Positions 36,178 through 45,574 of a stretch of DNA of 64,000 nucleotides are shown here, piece by piece. Below the pieces are notes generated by a model that was given only the letters and a program-made list of their open reading frames with translations, was not told the origin of the DNA and searched no databases. The stretch spans positions 1-64,000 of the forward strand of contig NZ_SRIB01000009.1 in assembly GCF_004684055.1 (NCBI RefSeq), read 5' to 3'. Each line of letters begins with the position of its first letter. Position 1 is the first letter of the stretch. Origin of the DNA: Soehngenia longivitae (GTDB lineage Bacteria > Bacillota > Clostridia > Tissierellales > Tissierellaceae). A program made the position numbers and the translations under genes.

Positions 36178-37893
36178 ATGAAGGGGAAAAAAGTATATGG
36201 CGGAGTTGCTATAGGGACTGCATTTGTAGTAAATGAGCAAAATATAGAAAAAATGATTCAAAAAAAAGTAATGAAAAAAGATGATATAGAAAAAGAAGTG
36301 AATAAATTTAAAGAAGCTCATAAGAAAACTATTGAGGATATAGAACGAATCAAAGAGAGAGCTGTATCGACAGTTGGCACAAGTGAAGCTCAAATTTTTG
36401 AAGCTCATCTTGATATGGCAAATGATCCGATGTTCATAGATTCAGTAATTAACAAAATTAATTCAAATCTTAATAATGCTGAATATGCTGTGTTAGAAGC
36501 TAGAAACGAGATCGTTAATACTTTTATGAACATCCAAGATGAATATCTTAAAGCTAGAGCTAAAGACATTATTGATGTAACAGACACTCTTTTGAGAAAT
36601 TTAATAGGGATAGAAACTCAAAATTTAGCTGATATATCAAAAGATACAATCATTGTGGCTAAAGATCTTAAACCATCTCAGACTATTCAACTTAATAATT
36701 ATGTAAAGGGCATAATACTTGAAGAAGGTAGTGTTACTAGTCATGCTGCGATAGTAGCAAAAGCAAAAGGTATTCCAACATTAGTAGGTGTAGAAAGTGC
36801 ATTAGATTTAATAAAAGATAATTCAATTGTGATAATGGATTGTGATAATACTGAGATAATTGTTAATCCTTCAGAAGAACAAATAAATTATTATTCTAAA
36901 TTAGAAAATGAACAGAATAAAGAAAAAATTAGACTATCCACATATAAAAATAAAAAGTGCTTAACAAAAGACGGACGCGAAATAAAGATTTTTGGTAATG
37001 TTGGATCAAGAGAAGAAGCTTTATTAGTGAAAGAAAATGGAGGATTTGGAATAGGATTATTGAGAACTGAGCTTATTTATATGAATAGTGATCATTTTCC
37101 TACTGAAGAAGAACAATTTAAGTATTACAGTGAAATCGTGAAAATAATTCCGAATGAAGTTATCATTAGAACTTTAGATATCGGCGGAGATAAGATGTTA
37201 CCATATTACAAGTTCCCTGAAGAAATGAACCCTTTTTTAGGTCTTAGGGCAATTAGATTTTGTTTGCAAAACAAAGAAATATTTAAAACGCAATTAAGAG
37301 CAATATTGAGATCCAGCGCATTTGGGAAGGTAAAAATCATGTTACCTATGGTTAGCAATCTAGAAGAGATATTAGAAAGTAAAAAATTAATAGAAGAATG
37401 TAAGAGTGAACTAAAACAAGAAGCCATAGATTTTGATGAAAATATAGAAGTTGGGATAATGATTGAGATACCAGCAGCGGCAATATCATCTGATATTTTA
37501 GCTAAAGAGGTTGATTTTTTCAGTATTGGAACTAATGATTTAATACAATATAGTTGTGCAGTTGATAGAATGAATAAAAACGTTTCATACCTTTATGAGC
37601 CATATCATCCAAGCATATTGAGATTGATAAAGATGACAGTGGAATCTGCAAAGAAAAATCATATTGAAGTTGGGGTATGTGGTGAAACAGCCGGTGATCC
37701 TGACTATGCAATGATACTAACTGGTATGGGAATTGATGAACTATCGATGAGTGCAGCAATGATTCCCATAGTTAAAGATAGAATAGCACAGTACAGTATG
37801 GAAGAATTGTCAAAAATAAAGGATACTTTAATGCAACAAAAAGATGCTAAATCAGCCTATCAGGCTTTAATAGGAGGTAAAAATGTTAATTAA
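36178..37893 (+). CDS. ptsI: PTS enzyme I (phosphoenolpyruvate-protein phosphotransferase)
   Basis: 571 aa from ATG 36178, with GTGGAGGT upstream; longer frames to 36097 lack a ribosome site. The phosphorylated His lies in GSVTSHAAIVAKAKGIPTLVG, the PEP site in GLLRTELIYM and the active Cys in VGVCGETAGDP. It passes phosphate from PEP to HPr. Unusually it leads a fructose operon with no ptsH beside it. Its stop overlaps the EIIA start. Confidence 0.95.
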   Translation: MKGKKVYGGVAIGTAFVVNEQNIEKMIQKKVMKKDDIEKEVNKFKEAHKKTIEDIERIKERAVSTVGTSEAQIFEAHLDMANDPMFIDSVINKINSNLNNAEYAVLEARNEIVNTFMNIQDEYLKARAKDIIDVTDTLLRNLIGIETQNLADISKDTIIVAKDLKPSQTIQLNNYVKGIILEEGSVTSHAAIVAKAKGIPTLVGVESALDLIKDNSIVIMDCDNTEIIVNPSEEQINYYSKLENEQNKEKIRLSTYKNKKCLTKDGREIKIFGNVGSREEALLVKENGGFGIGLLRTELIYMNSDHFPTEEEQFKYYSEIVKIIPNEVIIRTLDIGGDKMLPYYKFPEEMNPFLGLRAIRFCLQNKEIFKTQLRAILRSSAFGKVKIMLPMVSNLEEILESKKLIEECKSELKQEAIDFDENIEVGIMIEIPAAAISSDILAKEVDFFSIGTNDLIQYSCAVDRMNKNVSYLYEPYHPSILRLIKMTVESAKKNHIEVGVCGETAGDPDYAMILTGMGIDELSMSAAMIPIVKDRIAQYSMEELSKIKDTLMQQKDAKSAYQALIGGKNVN

Positions 37894-38332
37894 TGAAAGA
37901 TTGGTACTATTAAATTCCAAAGCGAAAAATCGAGAAGAATTAATTAGAGAGCTAGCTTTATTGGCTTATAAAGATGGTAAAATAAGTGATATCGAAGATT
38001 ATATCAAAGCTGTTTTAAAAAGAGAAGCTGAATATAGTACAGCAGTAGGATTTGGTGTAGCTATTCCCCATGGAAAGAGTGATAGTGTTATTGACCCATT
38101 TTTAGCCTTTGCAAAATCAGAAGATATCGATTGGGATGCACCAGATCAAAATCCTGTTGATATTGTATTTTTAATAGGAGTGCCAGAAAAAGATGCAGGT
38201 TCATTACATCTGAAGATCCTAGCTAATTTATCAAGAAAATTAATGAAAGAAGATTTTAGGAACTCTTTAAGAAACATAAAAACAAGTGCTGAGTTATTAG
38301 ACTTTTTAAATAAGAGTGAATTAGGATTTTAG
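37883..38332 (+). CDS. PTS fructose-type EIIA domain protein
   Basis: 149 aa, single EIIA domain of the fructose-mannitol family; phospho-His in VAIPHGKSD, ahead of AFAKSEDIDWDAPDQNPVDIVFLIGVP. Supplies phosphate to the EIIB domain of the downstream EIIBC. Confidence 0.92.
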   Translation: MLINERLVLLNSKAKNREELIRELALLAYKDGKISDIEDYIKAVLKREAEYSTAVGFGVAIPHGKSDSVIDPFLAFAKSEDIDWDAPDQNPVDIVFLIGVPEKDAGSLHLKILANLSRKLMKEDFRNSLRNIKTSAELLDFLNKSELGF

Positions 38333-38341
38333 GCGATTGTT

Positions 38342-39130
38342 ATGTTAGCTGATGAAAGGAAATATCAAATTATCGAAATGCTTAAAAAGCATAAAAGTAT
38401 GTCAGTAAAAGAGCTATGTGACTTTTTAGGCACATCAGAGTCAACTATTAGAAGAGATTTAAGAGAATTAGAAAAAAACGGAAGATTAAAAAGGACACAT
38501 GGTGGAGCGATTTTAAAAGAATTTTATACTTTAGAGTATGAAGAAAATGTTAAACAAAAAATCAATAAATACCTAGATGAGAAAAAAGAAATTGCATCAA
38601 TAGCTTTTACTTTAATAAAAGAAAATATTTCAATAGTAATTGATGCAGGTACAACAACATTAGAGTTGGCAAAACTTATCGGTCAATCAAAACTAGCTGT
38701 AACTGTTGTTACGAATTCATCAGATATATCAAATGCTTTATCACTTAATCCAAATTGTACTATTTACCTAGTGGGAGGAAAACTAAAGAATAATACTCTA
38801 GCTAGTGTAGGCAATTACAGCGTGGATTTCATCAAGAACTTTAATGTTCAAATAGCATTTATTGGGACTAATGGTTTAAGTATAGAGAAAGGTTTAACAA
38901 CTCCTGACTTAGAGGAAGCTCAAATAAAAAAAGCTATGATGTCAATCTCTAATAATGTATTTGTATTAGCGGATAGCTCAAAATTTGGACTTGTTGCAAT
39001 GGTTAAAATATCAGATTTATCTCAGATTGACGCGATTATTACTGATAGTAAATTAGAGGACAGTACTTTAAAAGAATACACTAATTTGGATGTGAAGATT
39101 ATTACCAATAAAAAGAAGGTGAAAAATTGA
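38342..39130 (+). CDS. fruR: DeoR family transcriptional regulator of fructose use
   Basis: 262 aa. N-terminal DeoR helix-turn-helix (KELCDFLGTSESTIRRDLRELEKNGRLKRTHGGA), then a sensor domain with IDAGTTTLELAKLI and the ADSSKFG motif of the sugar-phosphate-binding DeoRC fold. Position before fruK suggests control of this operon by fructose-1-phosphate. Weak ribosome site. Confidence 0.85.
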   Translation: MLADERKYQIIEMLKKHKSMSVKELCDFLGTSESTIRRDLRELEKNGRLKRTHGGAILKEFYTLEYEENVKQKINKYLDEKKEIASIAFTLIKENISIVIDAGTTTLELAKLIGQSKLAVTVVTNSSDISNALSLNPNCTIYLVGGKLKNNTLASVGNYSVDFIKNFNVQIAFIGTNGLSIEKGLTTPDLEEAQIKKAMMSISNNVFVLADSSKFGLVAMVKISDLSQIDAIITDSKLEDSTLKEYTNLDVKIITNKKKVKN

Positions 39131-40059
39131 TTACTACAGTTACTTTAAACCCTGCAATAGATAAAACACTCATATTAAATGAGTTAAACTTGGGAAAAGT
39201 AAATAGAGTGTTAAGAAGTAGAGAAAATATTGGTGGAAAGGGTATAAATGTATCAAAGATATTATCAAAATTAGATGATGCTACTAGTGCTATTACCATA
39301 TTAGGACGTGACAATTTAGGCTATGTAAAAAAACTACTTAATAAAGCAAATATAGATTCTATATATTATGAAGTGGAAGGATTGACAAGAACTAATACAA
39401 AGGTTGTTGACCTTAAGAATAACATAACAACTGACATAAATGAGATTGGTTTTGAGATTGAACAAGCTATAATACCTGATATTGTAGAATTTATAGTAAG
39501 CAATTTAATTAAATCAGATTTTATTGTATTAAGTGGAAGCTTACCAAAAGGTGTTCCAAGTGATATATATTCAAAAATAATTGAAAATACCAAGTTTAAC
39601 ACTAAATTTGTTGTAGACACTGAGGAAGAACAGTTGATAAGTGTGTTTAAAAATAGTCCTTATTTAATAAAACCAAATATACATGAATTAGAGGATGCTC
39701 TTAACATAGAACTCAATAGCATAGAAAAAATTGTCACAACTTGTTTAGACTTAATATATAGATACGGAATTGAAAACATTCTAGTTTCAATGGGAGGTGA
39801 TGGAAGCATTCTAGTGTCAAAAGAAATAGTTTTAAAAGCCGAACCTGTAAAAGTAGAATTGAGAAGCACTGTTGGAGCTGGAGATAGTTTAGTTGCAGGT
39901 TTTATTCATGGAATGTTAAATTACAACATGGATAAGCACAAAGCTCTTAAATTTGGTTCAGCATGTGGTACATTAGCGGTATCTAAAGACTCTATAGACG
40001 ACTTAACTAAAATGGATATCCAAGATATGGCAGAAAGTATAATTATCAAACAATTATAA
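39127..40059 (+). CDS. fruK: 1-phosphofructokinase
   Basis: 310 aa PfkB kinase from TTG 39127 (GAAGGTG upstream), overlapping the regulator stop by four bases. Motifs TLNPAIDKT, GGKGINVSKILSKL, SGSLPKGVPSDIY and the anion-hole block STVGAGDSLVAGFIHGM with the catalytic Asp. Converts fructose-1-phosphate to the bisphosphate. Confidence 0.92.
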   Translation: MITTVTLNPAIDKTLILNELNLGKVNRVLRSRENIGGKGINVSKILSKLDDATSAITILGRDNLGYVKKLLNKANIDSIYYEVEGLTRTNTKVVDLKNNITTDINEIGFEIEQAIIPDIVEFIVSNLIKSDFIVLSGSLPKGVPSDIYSKIIENTKFNTKFVVDTEEEQLISVFKNSPYLIKPNIHELEDALNIELNSIEKIVTTCLDLIYRYGIENILVSMGGDGSILVSKEIVLKAEPVKVELRSTVGAGDSLVAGFIHGMLNYNMDKHKALKFGSACGTLAVSKDSIDDLTKMDIQDMAESIIIKQL

Positions 40060-40077
40060 ATTAAAAGAGGTGATCCT

Positions 40078-41469
40078 ATGAAAATTTTAGCAGTAACAGC
40101 TTGCCCTACTGGAATAGCACATACTTATATGGCAGCAGAAGCTTTAGAAGAAGCAGCAAAGAAAAGAGGTTATGACATCAAAGTTGAGACAAGAGGCTCA
40201 GTCGGTGTTGAAAATGAGCTGACAGATGCTGAAATAAGAGAAGCTGATGCAATTATATTAGCTTGCGATACCGCAGTACCAATGGAGAGATTCGAAGGTA
40301 AAAAATTGTTAAATGTATCAGTTTCTGAGGCTATAAAAAATGCTGATGAGTTGATAGATAGATCATTAAATGCAAATATATACAAGCCAAATGTAAAAAA
40401 TCAAGAAAATATTAGCAGCTCAGAACCAAATAAAAAAGAACCAACAGGTATTTACAAGCACTTGATGAATGGAGTATCTTATATGATACCATTTGTAGTT
40501 GCGGGAGGAATAGCAATAGCAATTAGTTTTCTATTTGGTTATGATTCTGCATCAAATGAAGGAAGTTTAGCAGCATATTTGATGGGCATTGGCGGAGGGA
40601 CTGGAGCGTTTGGATTAATGATTCCTGTATTAGCAGGATATATAGCTTATTCAATAGCTGATAGGCCAGGATTAGCACCAGGTATGATTGGTGGAATGGT
40701 AGCAACACAGATAAATGCTGGATTTTTAGGAGGATTAGTTGCAGGCTTTTTAGCTGGATACATTGTATTAGCTATTAAAAAATATATTAAATTACCAAAG
40801 AATTTACAAGGAATTATGCCAGTCTTAATAATACCAGTTTTAGGATCATTATCAACGGGTCTGTTATTATTTTATGTTATAGGTACACCAGTAGCTGCAA
40901 TCAATAACGGAATGAATAACTTCCTTATGAGTATGTCTGGTACAAATGCAATTATTTTAGGTGCTATTCTTGGACTAATGATGGCTGTAGATATGGGCGG
41001 ACCAATAAATAAAGCTGCTTACGCATTTGGAACCGCAACATTGACAGCTGCTGTGGGAACTGGTTCAGAAATTATGGCTGCTGTTATGGCAGCAGGTATG
41101 GCACCTCCTTTAGGAATTGCATTAGCAACTATTTTATTTAAAAATAAATTTACAAAAGCTGAAATAGAAGCGGGTAAAGCTTGTTGGGTGCTTGGAGCAA
41201 GTTTCATTACAGAAGGAGCAATTCCTTTCGCAGCTGCAGACCCTATTAGGGTAATTCCATCTTTGATGGTTGGTAGCGCGATCACAGGCGCTTTAAGTAT
41301 GGCTTTTAAAGCTACCCTAGCTGTTCCTCATGGTGGGATATTTGTTTTCTTTGCCGTTGAAAATTTAGTTGGTTATATTATATCTATAGTAGTCGGAACA
41401 GTAGTAACAGCTTTGTTGTTGGGAGTTTTTAAGAAAAATATTGCAGAATTAGCGGCACAAAGCAAATAA
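40078..41469 (+). CDS. fruA: PTS fructose transporter EIIBC
   Basis: 463 aa. EIIB domain (1-95) with the phospho-Cys in VTACPTGIAHTYMAAEAL; EIIC domain (~115-455) with eight or more membrane helices and the GMAPPLG and ITEGAIPFAAADP motifs of the fructose family. EIIA is the separate 149-aa protein. Imports and phosphorylates fructose at C1. Confidence 0.93.
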   Translation: MKILAVTACPTGIAHTYMAAEALEEAAKKRGYDIKVETRGSVGVENELTDAEIREADAIILACDTAVPMERFEGKKLLNVSVSEAIKNADELIDRSLNANIYKPNVKNQENISSSEPNKKEPTGIYKHLMNGVSYMIPFVVAGGIAIAISFLFGYDSASNEGSLAAYLMGIGGGTGAFGLMIPVLAGYIAYSIADRPGLAPGMIGGMVATQINAGFLGGLVAGFLAGYIVLAIKKYIKLPKNLQGIMPVLIIPVLGSLSTGLLLFYVIGTPVAAINNGMNNFLMSMSGTNAIILGAILGLMMAVDMGGPINKAAYAFGTATLTAAVGTGSEIMAAVMAAGMAPPLGIALATILFKNKFTKAEIEAGKACWVLGASFITEGAIPFAAADPIRVIPSLMVGSAITGALSMAFKATLAVPHGGIFVFFAVENLVGYIISIVVGTVVTALLLGVFKKNIAELAAQSK

Positions 41470-41492
41470 ATCATATTGCAAAAATATATTAG

Positions 41493-41550
41493 TATAAATT
41501 AAAAGCAATCAAGTAAAAATACAAATCTACTTGATTGTTTTTAATTTATA
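41493..41550. terminator. Terminator after fruA
   Basis: 23-bp arms (41493-41515, 41528-41550) with one mismatch and T-rich right arm. Confidence 0.9.
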
Positions 41551-41622
41551 TTTAATTAAGTAATTAATTCTTTATGGTATAATATAGTGGTATTATAAAC
41601 ATAATGAGGAGAGATAAAACTA

Positions 41623-42939
41623 ATGATGAAGTTTAATATAAGTACATTTGGTTGTCAAATGAATGAACATGACACAGAAAAAATAATTTGGACTTTAGAA
41701 AAAATAGGATATCAGCAAACTGGTTATCGAGACGAAGCTGATATTATAATATTTAATACTTGTGCTGTTAGAAAGACAGCTGAAGATAGAGTATTTGGCC
41801 AATTAGGTGAACTTCAGGACCTGAAGAGAAAAAATCCTAACCTAATAATTGCAGTTTGTGGGTGCTTGATGCAAAAGGAAGAGATAAGAGACTATTTTCT
41901 AAAAAAGCATAGACATATTGACATTGTTTTTGGTACAAATAATATTCATAAATTGCCTCAGCTAATAGATAGATATCTACGTACAAATGAAAAAGTGATA
42001 GATGTAATAGAAGATACAAAAGAAATATCAGAAAATATCGACTCGAATAGAAAATATTTTTATAAAGCTTTTGTAGATATAATGTATGGATGCAACAATT
42101 TTTGTAGTTACTGTATAGTACCCTATACTAGAGGAAGAGAAAGAAGCCGATCGGTTAAATCTATAATTAACGAGGTGGAGAATTTAGCGCAAACAGGTTG
42201 CAAGGAAATAACTTTATTGGGGCAAAATGTCAACTCATATGGCAAGACATTGGATGAGAAAATAACATTTTCTCAATTATTAACAATATTAAATAATATT
42301 GAAGGTATTGAAAGAATTAGATTTATGACATCTCATCCAAAAGATTTCTCCGATGATTTAATTGATGCTTACAAAAGTTTAGATAAGTTATGTAACCATT
42401 TACATTTGCCAGTTCAATCTGGTAGTAATAGAATTTTAAAGTTAATGAATAGAAAATACACTAAAGAAGAATATCTTGATAAGATATACAAAATAAGGGA
42501 ATGTGTTCCAGATATAGCAATTACAACAGATATAATAGTTGGGTTCCCAGGAGAAACTGAGGAAGATTTTAAAGAAACTCTTGACTTAGTAAAGAAAGCT
42601 AAATTTGACTCTGCTTTTACTTTTTTATATTCTATTAGAGAGGGTACAAATGCAGCAAAGATGACCAATCAAATCCCAGATGAAATTAAACATGAAAGGT
42701 TTCAAAGACTGCTTGATGTACTATATCCAATAGGGCTTGAATCTAACCAAAAATTGATTAATACAGTACAAAAAATATTAGTTGAAGAAACTAGTAAGAG
42801 TGATGAGAATATATTATCTGGAAGAACTGAAAGTAATAAATTAGTCCATTTTAAGGGCAACAATAATATTATTGGCCAGATAGTAGATGTAGAGATTACA
42901 GATGCGAAAACCTTCACCTTAGAAGGAAGATTAGTGTAA
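41623..42939 (+). CDS. miaB: tRNA-2-methylthio-N6-dimethylallyladenosine synthase MiaB
   Basis: 438 aa (ATG at 41623 or 41626; GAGGAG upstream). Three domains: UPF0004 with Cys in TFGCQMNEHDTE, NTCAVRKTAEDR and VCGCLMQ; radical SAM with CNNFCSYCIVPYTRGRERSR; TRAM at the C-terminus. Makes ms2i6A37 with MiaA, encoded downstream. Confidence 0.95.
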   Translation: MMKFNISTFGCQMNEHDTEKIIWTLEKIGYQQTGYRDEADIIIFNTCAVRKTAEDRVFGQLGELQDLKRKNPNLIIAVCGCLMQKEEIRDYFLKKHRHIDIVFGTNNIHKLPQLIDRYLRTNEKVIDVIEDTKEISENIDSNRKYFYKAFVDIMYGCNNFCSYCIVPYTRGRERSRSVKSIINEVENLAQTGCKEITLLGQNVNSYGKTLDEKITFSQLLTILNNIEGIERIRFMTSHPKDFSDDLIDAYKSLDKLCNHLHLPVQSGSNRILKLMNRKYTKEEYLDKIYKIRECVPDIAITTDIIVGFPGETEEDFKETLDLVKKAKFDSAFTFLYSIREGTNAAKMTNQIPDEIKHERFQRLLDVLYPIGLESNQKLINTVQKILVEETSKSDENILSGRTESNKLVHFKGNNNIIGQIVDVEITDAKTFTLEGRLV

Positions 42940-42957
42940 TATCCGGAGGTTAAGACA

Positions 42958-45573
42958 ATGAATGAACTGACTCCAATGATGAAACAGTATATGAGTATAA
43001 AAAAACAATATAAAGATTCTATTTTATTTTTCAGACTAGGCGATTTTTATGAAATGTTTTTTGATGATGCAATAATTGCATCTAAAGAGCTTGAAATTAC
43101 ACTTACAAGGAGAGATTGCGGCTTAGATGAGAAAGCGCCAATGTGTGGAGTTCCTCATCATGTAGCTGATCAATATATTTCAAGATTAGTTGATAAGGGC
43201 TATAAAGTTGCAGTTTGTGAACAAGTAGAAGATCCTGCTACAGCAAAAGGAATTGTCAAACGAGAGATTATAAAAATAGTAACTCCGGGAACAATACTAG
43301 ACCCAATGTCGTTAGATGAGAAAAGCAATAATTTTTTAGCTAGCATATATTACGATGATTATGGTGTTGGTCTGTCATATGTTGATAATTCAACCGGCGA
43401 GATGTATACAACCCAGTTCATTGGTGATGAAAGATATAGAATGTCATTTATTATAGATGAGCTAGGAAAGATAATGCCGTCTGAGTTGATAATTAACTCG
43501 AATTTTTCTAAGGAAAAAAAAGAATTAAACCTAATCAAAAACAAATTGAATCCTTTTATTAATGTATATGAGGATAATACCATTGACCTAAACAAGTATA
43601 AAGAATTGATTTATGATTTTTTTGATGAAAAGATCATTGTAAAATCAAATTTAAACGAAAAAATATATTGTTTATTAAGCCTAGCTAGACTTTTAATTTA
43701 TTTAAAAGACACGCAATTCAATATGATTGAACATATAAACTACTTTCAATATTATGAACCAGATCAATTTATGGTCATGGACATAAATACGAGAAATAAC
43801 TTAGAGATAAATGAAACAATAAGAGGGAAAACAAAAAAAGGTGCATTGATAGATATAATTGATAAAACAGAAACAGCTATAGGCGGGAGACTATTGAAAA
43901 AATGGCTTGAACAGCCTCTAATAGATCAAAATAAAATAGAAGAGCGGCTGGATATTGTTGAATATTTTACAAAAAATCTTATCTTGCTTGATGAAATCAG
44001 GAATTTATTAAAAAGAGTATATGACATTGAAAGGTTATCAACTAAAATAACAAATGGGATTTGCAATGCAAGAGATCTATTATCTTTAAAGCTTTCAATA
44101 GAAATAATGCCAGAACTAAAAAAATTGCTTATAAATTCTTCTTCAGATATATTAAAAAAAATAAGTTTAAGTTTAGACGACTTACAAGATATTTATTTAA
44201 TTATCGAAAATTCTATAGAAGATGATCCTCCAATTTCACTTAAAGAAGGTAACATCATAAAGCCGGGTTTTAATAAGGACTTGGATGAATTAAAAAATAT
44301 TTCTACTAATTCAAAACAATTATTAGCTGAATTTGAAACTAAACAAAGGAATATGACTGGAATTAAAAATTTAAAAATTGGATATAATAGAGTCGTCGGA
44401 TACTATATTGAGGTAACTAAGACTAATTTGAACTTGGTACCAAACTATTATATCAGAAAACAGACTTTATCTAATTCTGAAAGATACTTTACACAAGAGT
44501 TAAAAGAAATTGAAGAAAAAATAACTAATGCCGAAGAAAAAGCAATACAACTAGAATATGAATTATTTCAGAGTATTCGTGAAAATATTAAATCACAAAT
44601 TAAGAGAATACAAGAATGTGGCAGAACTTTATCATACTTAGATGTATTATCAAGTTTTGCTCAAGTTGCAATTGACAATAATTATACACGTCCGAGGTTT
44701 AATAATGATGGAATCATTGAGATATCTGGCGGTAGGCATCCTGTAGTAGAAAATGTCATAAAAGATAATATGTTTATACCTAATGATGTTTTTTTAAATG
44801 GAAAAGATAATATGATTCATATAATAACTGGACCAAACATGGCAGGTAAGTCTACATTTATGAGACAGATTGCTATTATAACTCTGCTGTCACAAATAGG
44901 ATCATTTGTTCCGGCAAGAAGTGCTAATATATCTATTGTTGATAGAATATTTACACGTATAGGTGCGTCAGATAACTTATCGCAAGGAGAAAGCACATTT
45001 ATGGTTGAAATGAATGAAGTTTCAAACATAATTAAAAATGCCACTTCAAAAAGTTTAATAATTCTAGATGAAGTTGGTAGAGGAACAAGCACTTATGATG
45101 GGATAAGCATAGCCTGGGCTGTTGTTGAATTTATTGCATCAAATATTAAAGCTAAAACATTGTTTGCAACGCACTACCATGAGTTGACTGAATTAGAAGA
45201 CAAGATAAAAGGAGTTAAGAATTATCACGTCACTGTCAGAGAAAATGGTGATGATATTGTATTTTTAAGAAAGATTATCCAAGGAAAAGCAAATAAAAGT
45301 TTTGGTATACAAGTAGCAAAATTATCTGGTTTAGACCAAAACATTATAGAAAGAGCATATGAAATTCTTGAGGTAATAGAAAATCGTCAGCTAACTAAAC
45401 AGGAGTCGGAAAGCTTGAATAATAATGAATCTCAAATAAGTTTATTGGATTATAAGAAAAATTATTTTATTGAAAGAATATCTAAAATCAATATAGAATC
45501 ATTAACTCCTATAAATGCGATGAACACATTAAATGATCTAGTAAAAGAAGCTTTAAAATTAAAGGAGTCATAG
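42958..45573 (+). CDS. mutS: DNA mismatch repair protein MutS
   Basis: 871 aa. Mismatch-binding FRLGDFYEMFFDDA near residue 25, clamp and connector domains, Walker A TGPNMAGKSTFMRQ, and ABC-type signature block DNLSQGESTFMVEM and DEVGRGTSTYDGISIAWA. Full length. Two bases before mutL. Confidence 0.96.
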   Translation: MNELTPMMKQYMSIKKQYKDSILFFRLGDFYEMFFDDAIIASKELEITLTRRDCGLDEKAPMCGVPHHVADQYISRLVDKGYKVAVCEQVEDPATAKGIVKREIIKIVTPGTILDPMSLDEKSNNFLASIYYDDYGVGLSYVDNSTGEMYTTQFIGDERYRMSFIIDELGKIMPSELIINSNFSKEKKELNLIKNKLNPFINVYEDNTIDLNKYKELIYDFFDEKIIVKSNLNEKIYCLLSLARLLIYLKDTQFNMIEHINYFQYYEPDQFMVMDINTRNNLEINETIRGKTKKGALIDIIDKTETAIGGRLLKKWLEQPLIDQNKIEERLDIVEYFTKNLILLDEIRNLLKRVYDIERLSTKITNGICNARDLLSLKLSIEIMPELKKLLINSSSDILKKISLSLDDLQDIYLIIENSIEDDPPISLKEGNIIKPGFNKDLDELKNISTNSKQLLAEFETKQRNMTGIKNLKIGYNRVVGYYIEVTKTNLNLVPNYYIRKQTLSNSERYFTQELKEIEEKITNAEEKAIQLEYELFQSIRENIKSQIKRIQECGRTLSYLDVLSSFAQVAIDNNYTRPRFNNDGIIEISGGRHPVVENVIKDNMFIPNDVFLNGKDNMIHIITGPNMAGKSTFMRQIAIITLLSQIGSFVPARSANISIVDRIFTRIGASDNLSQGESTFMVEMNEVSNIIKNATSKSLIILDEVGRGTSTYDGISIAWAVVEFIASNIKAKTLFATHYHELTELEDKIKGVKNYHVTVRENGDDIVFLRKIIQGKANKSFGIQVAKLSGLDQNIIERAYEILEVIENRQLTKQESESLNNNESQISLLDYKKNYFIERISKINIESLTPINAMNTLNDLVKEALKLKES

Positions 45574-45574
45574 T

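Noticed and set aside
41623-41640. Leaderless or unusual miaB start
   Set aside because: Two adjacent ATGs have a normal GAGGAG site; only the exact codon is uncertain.
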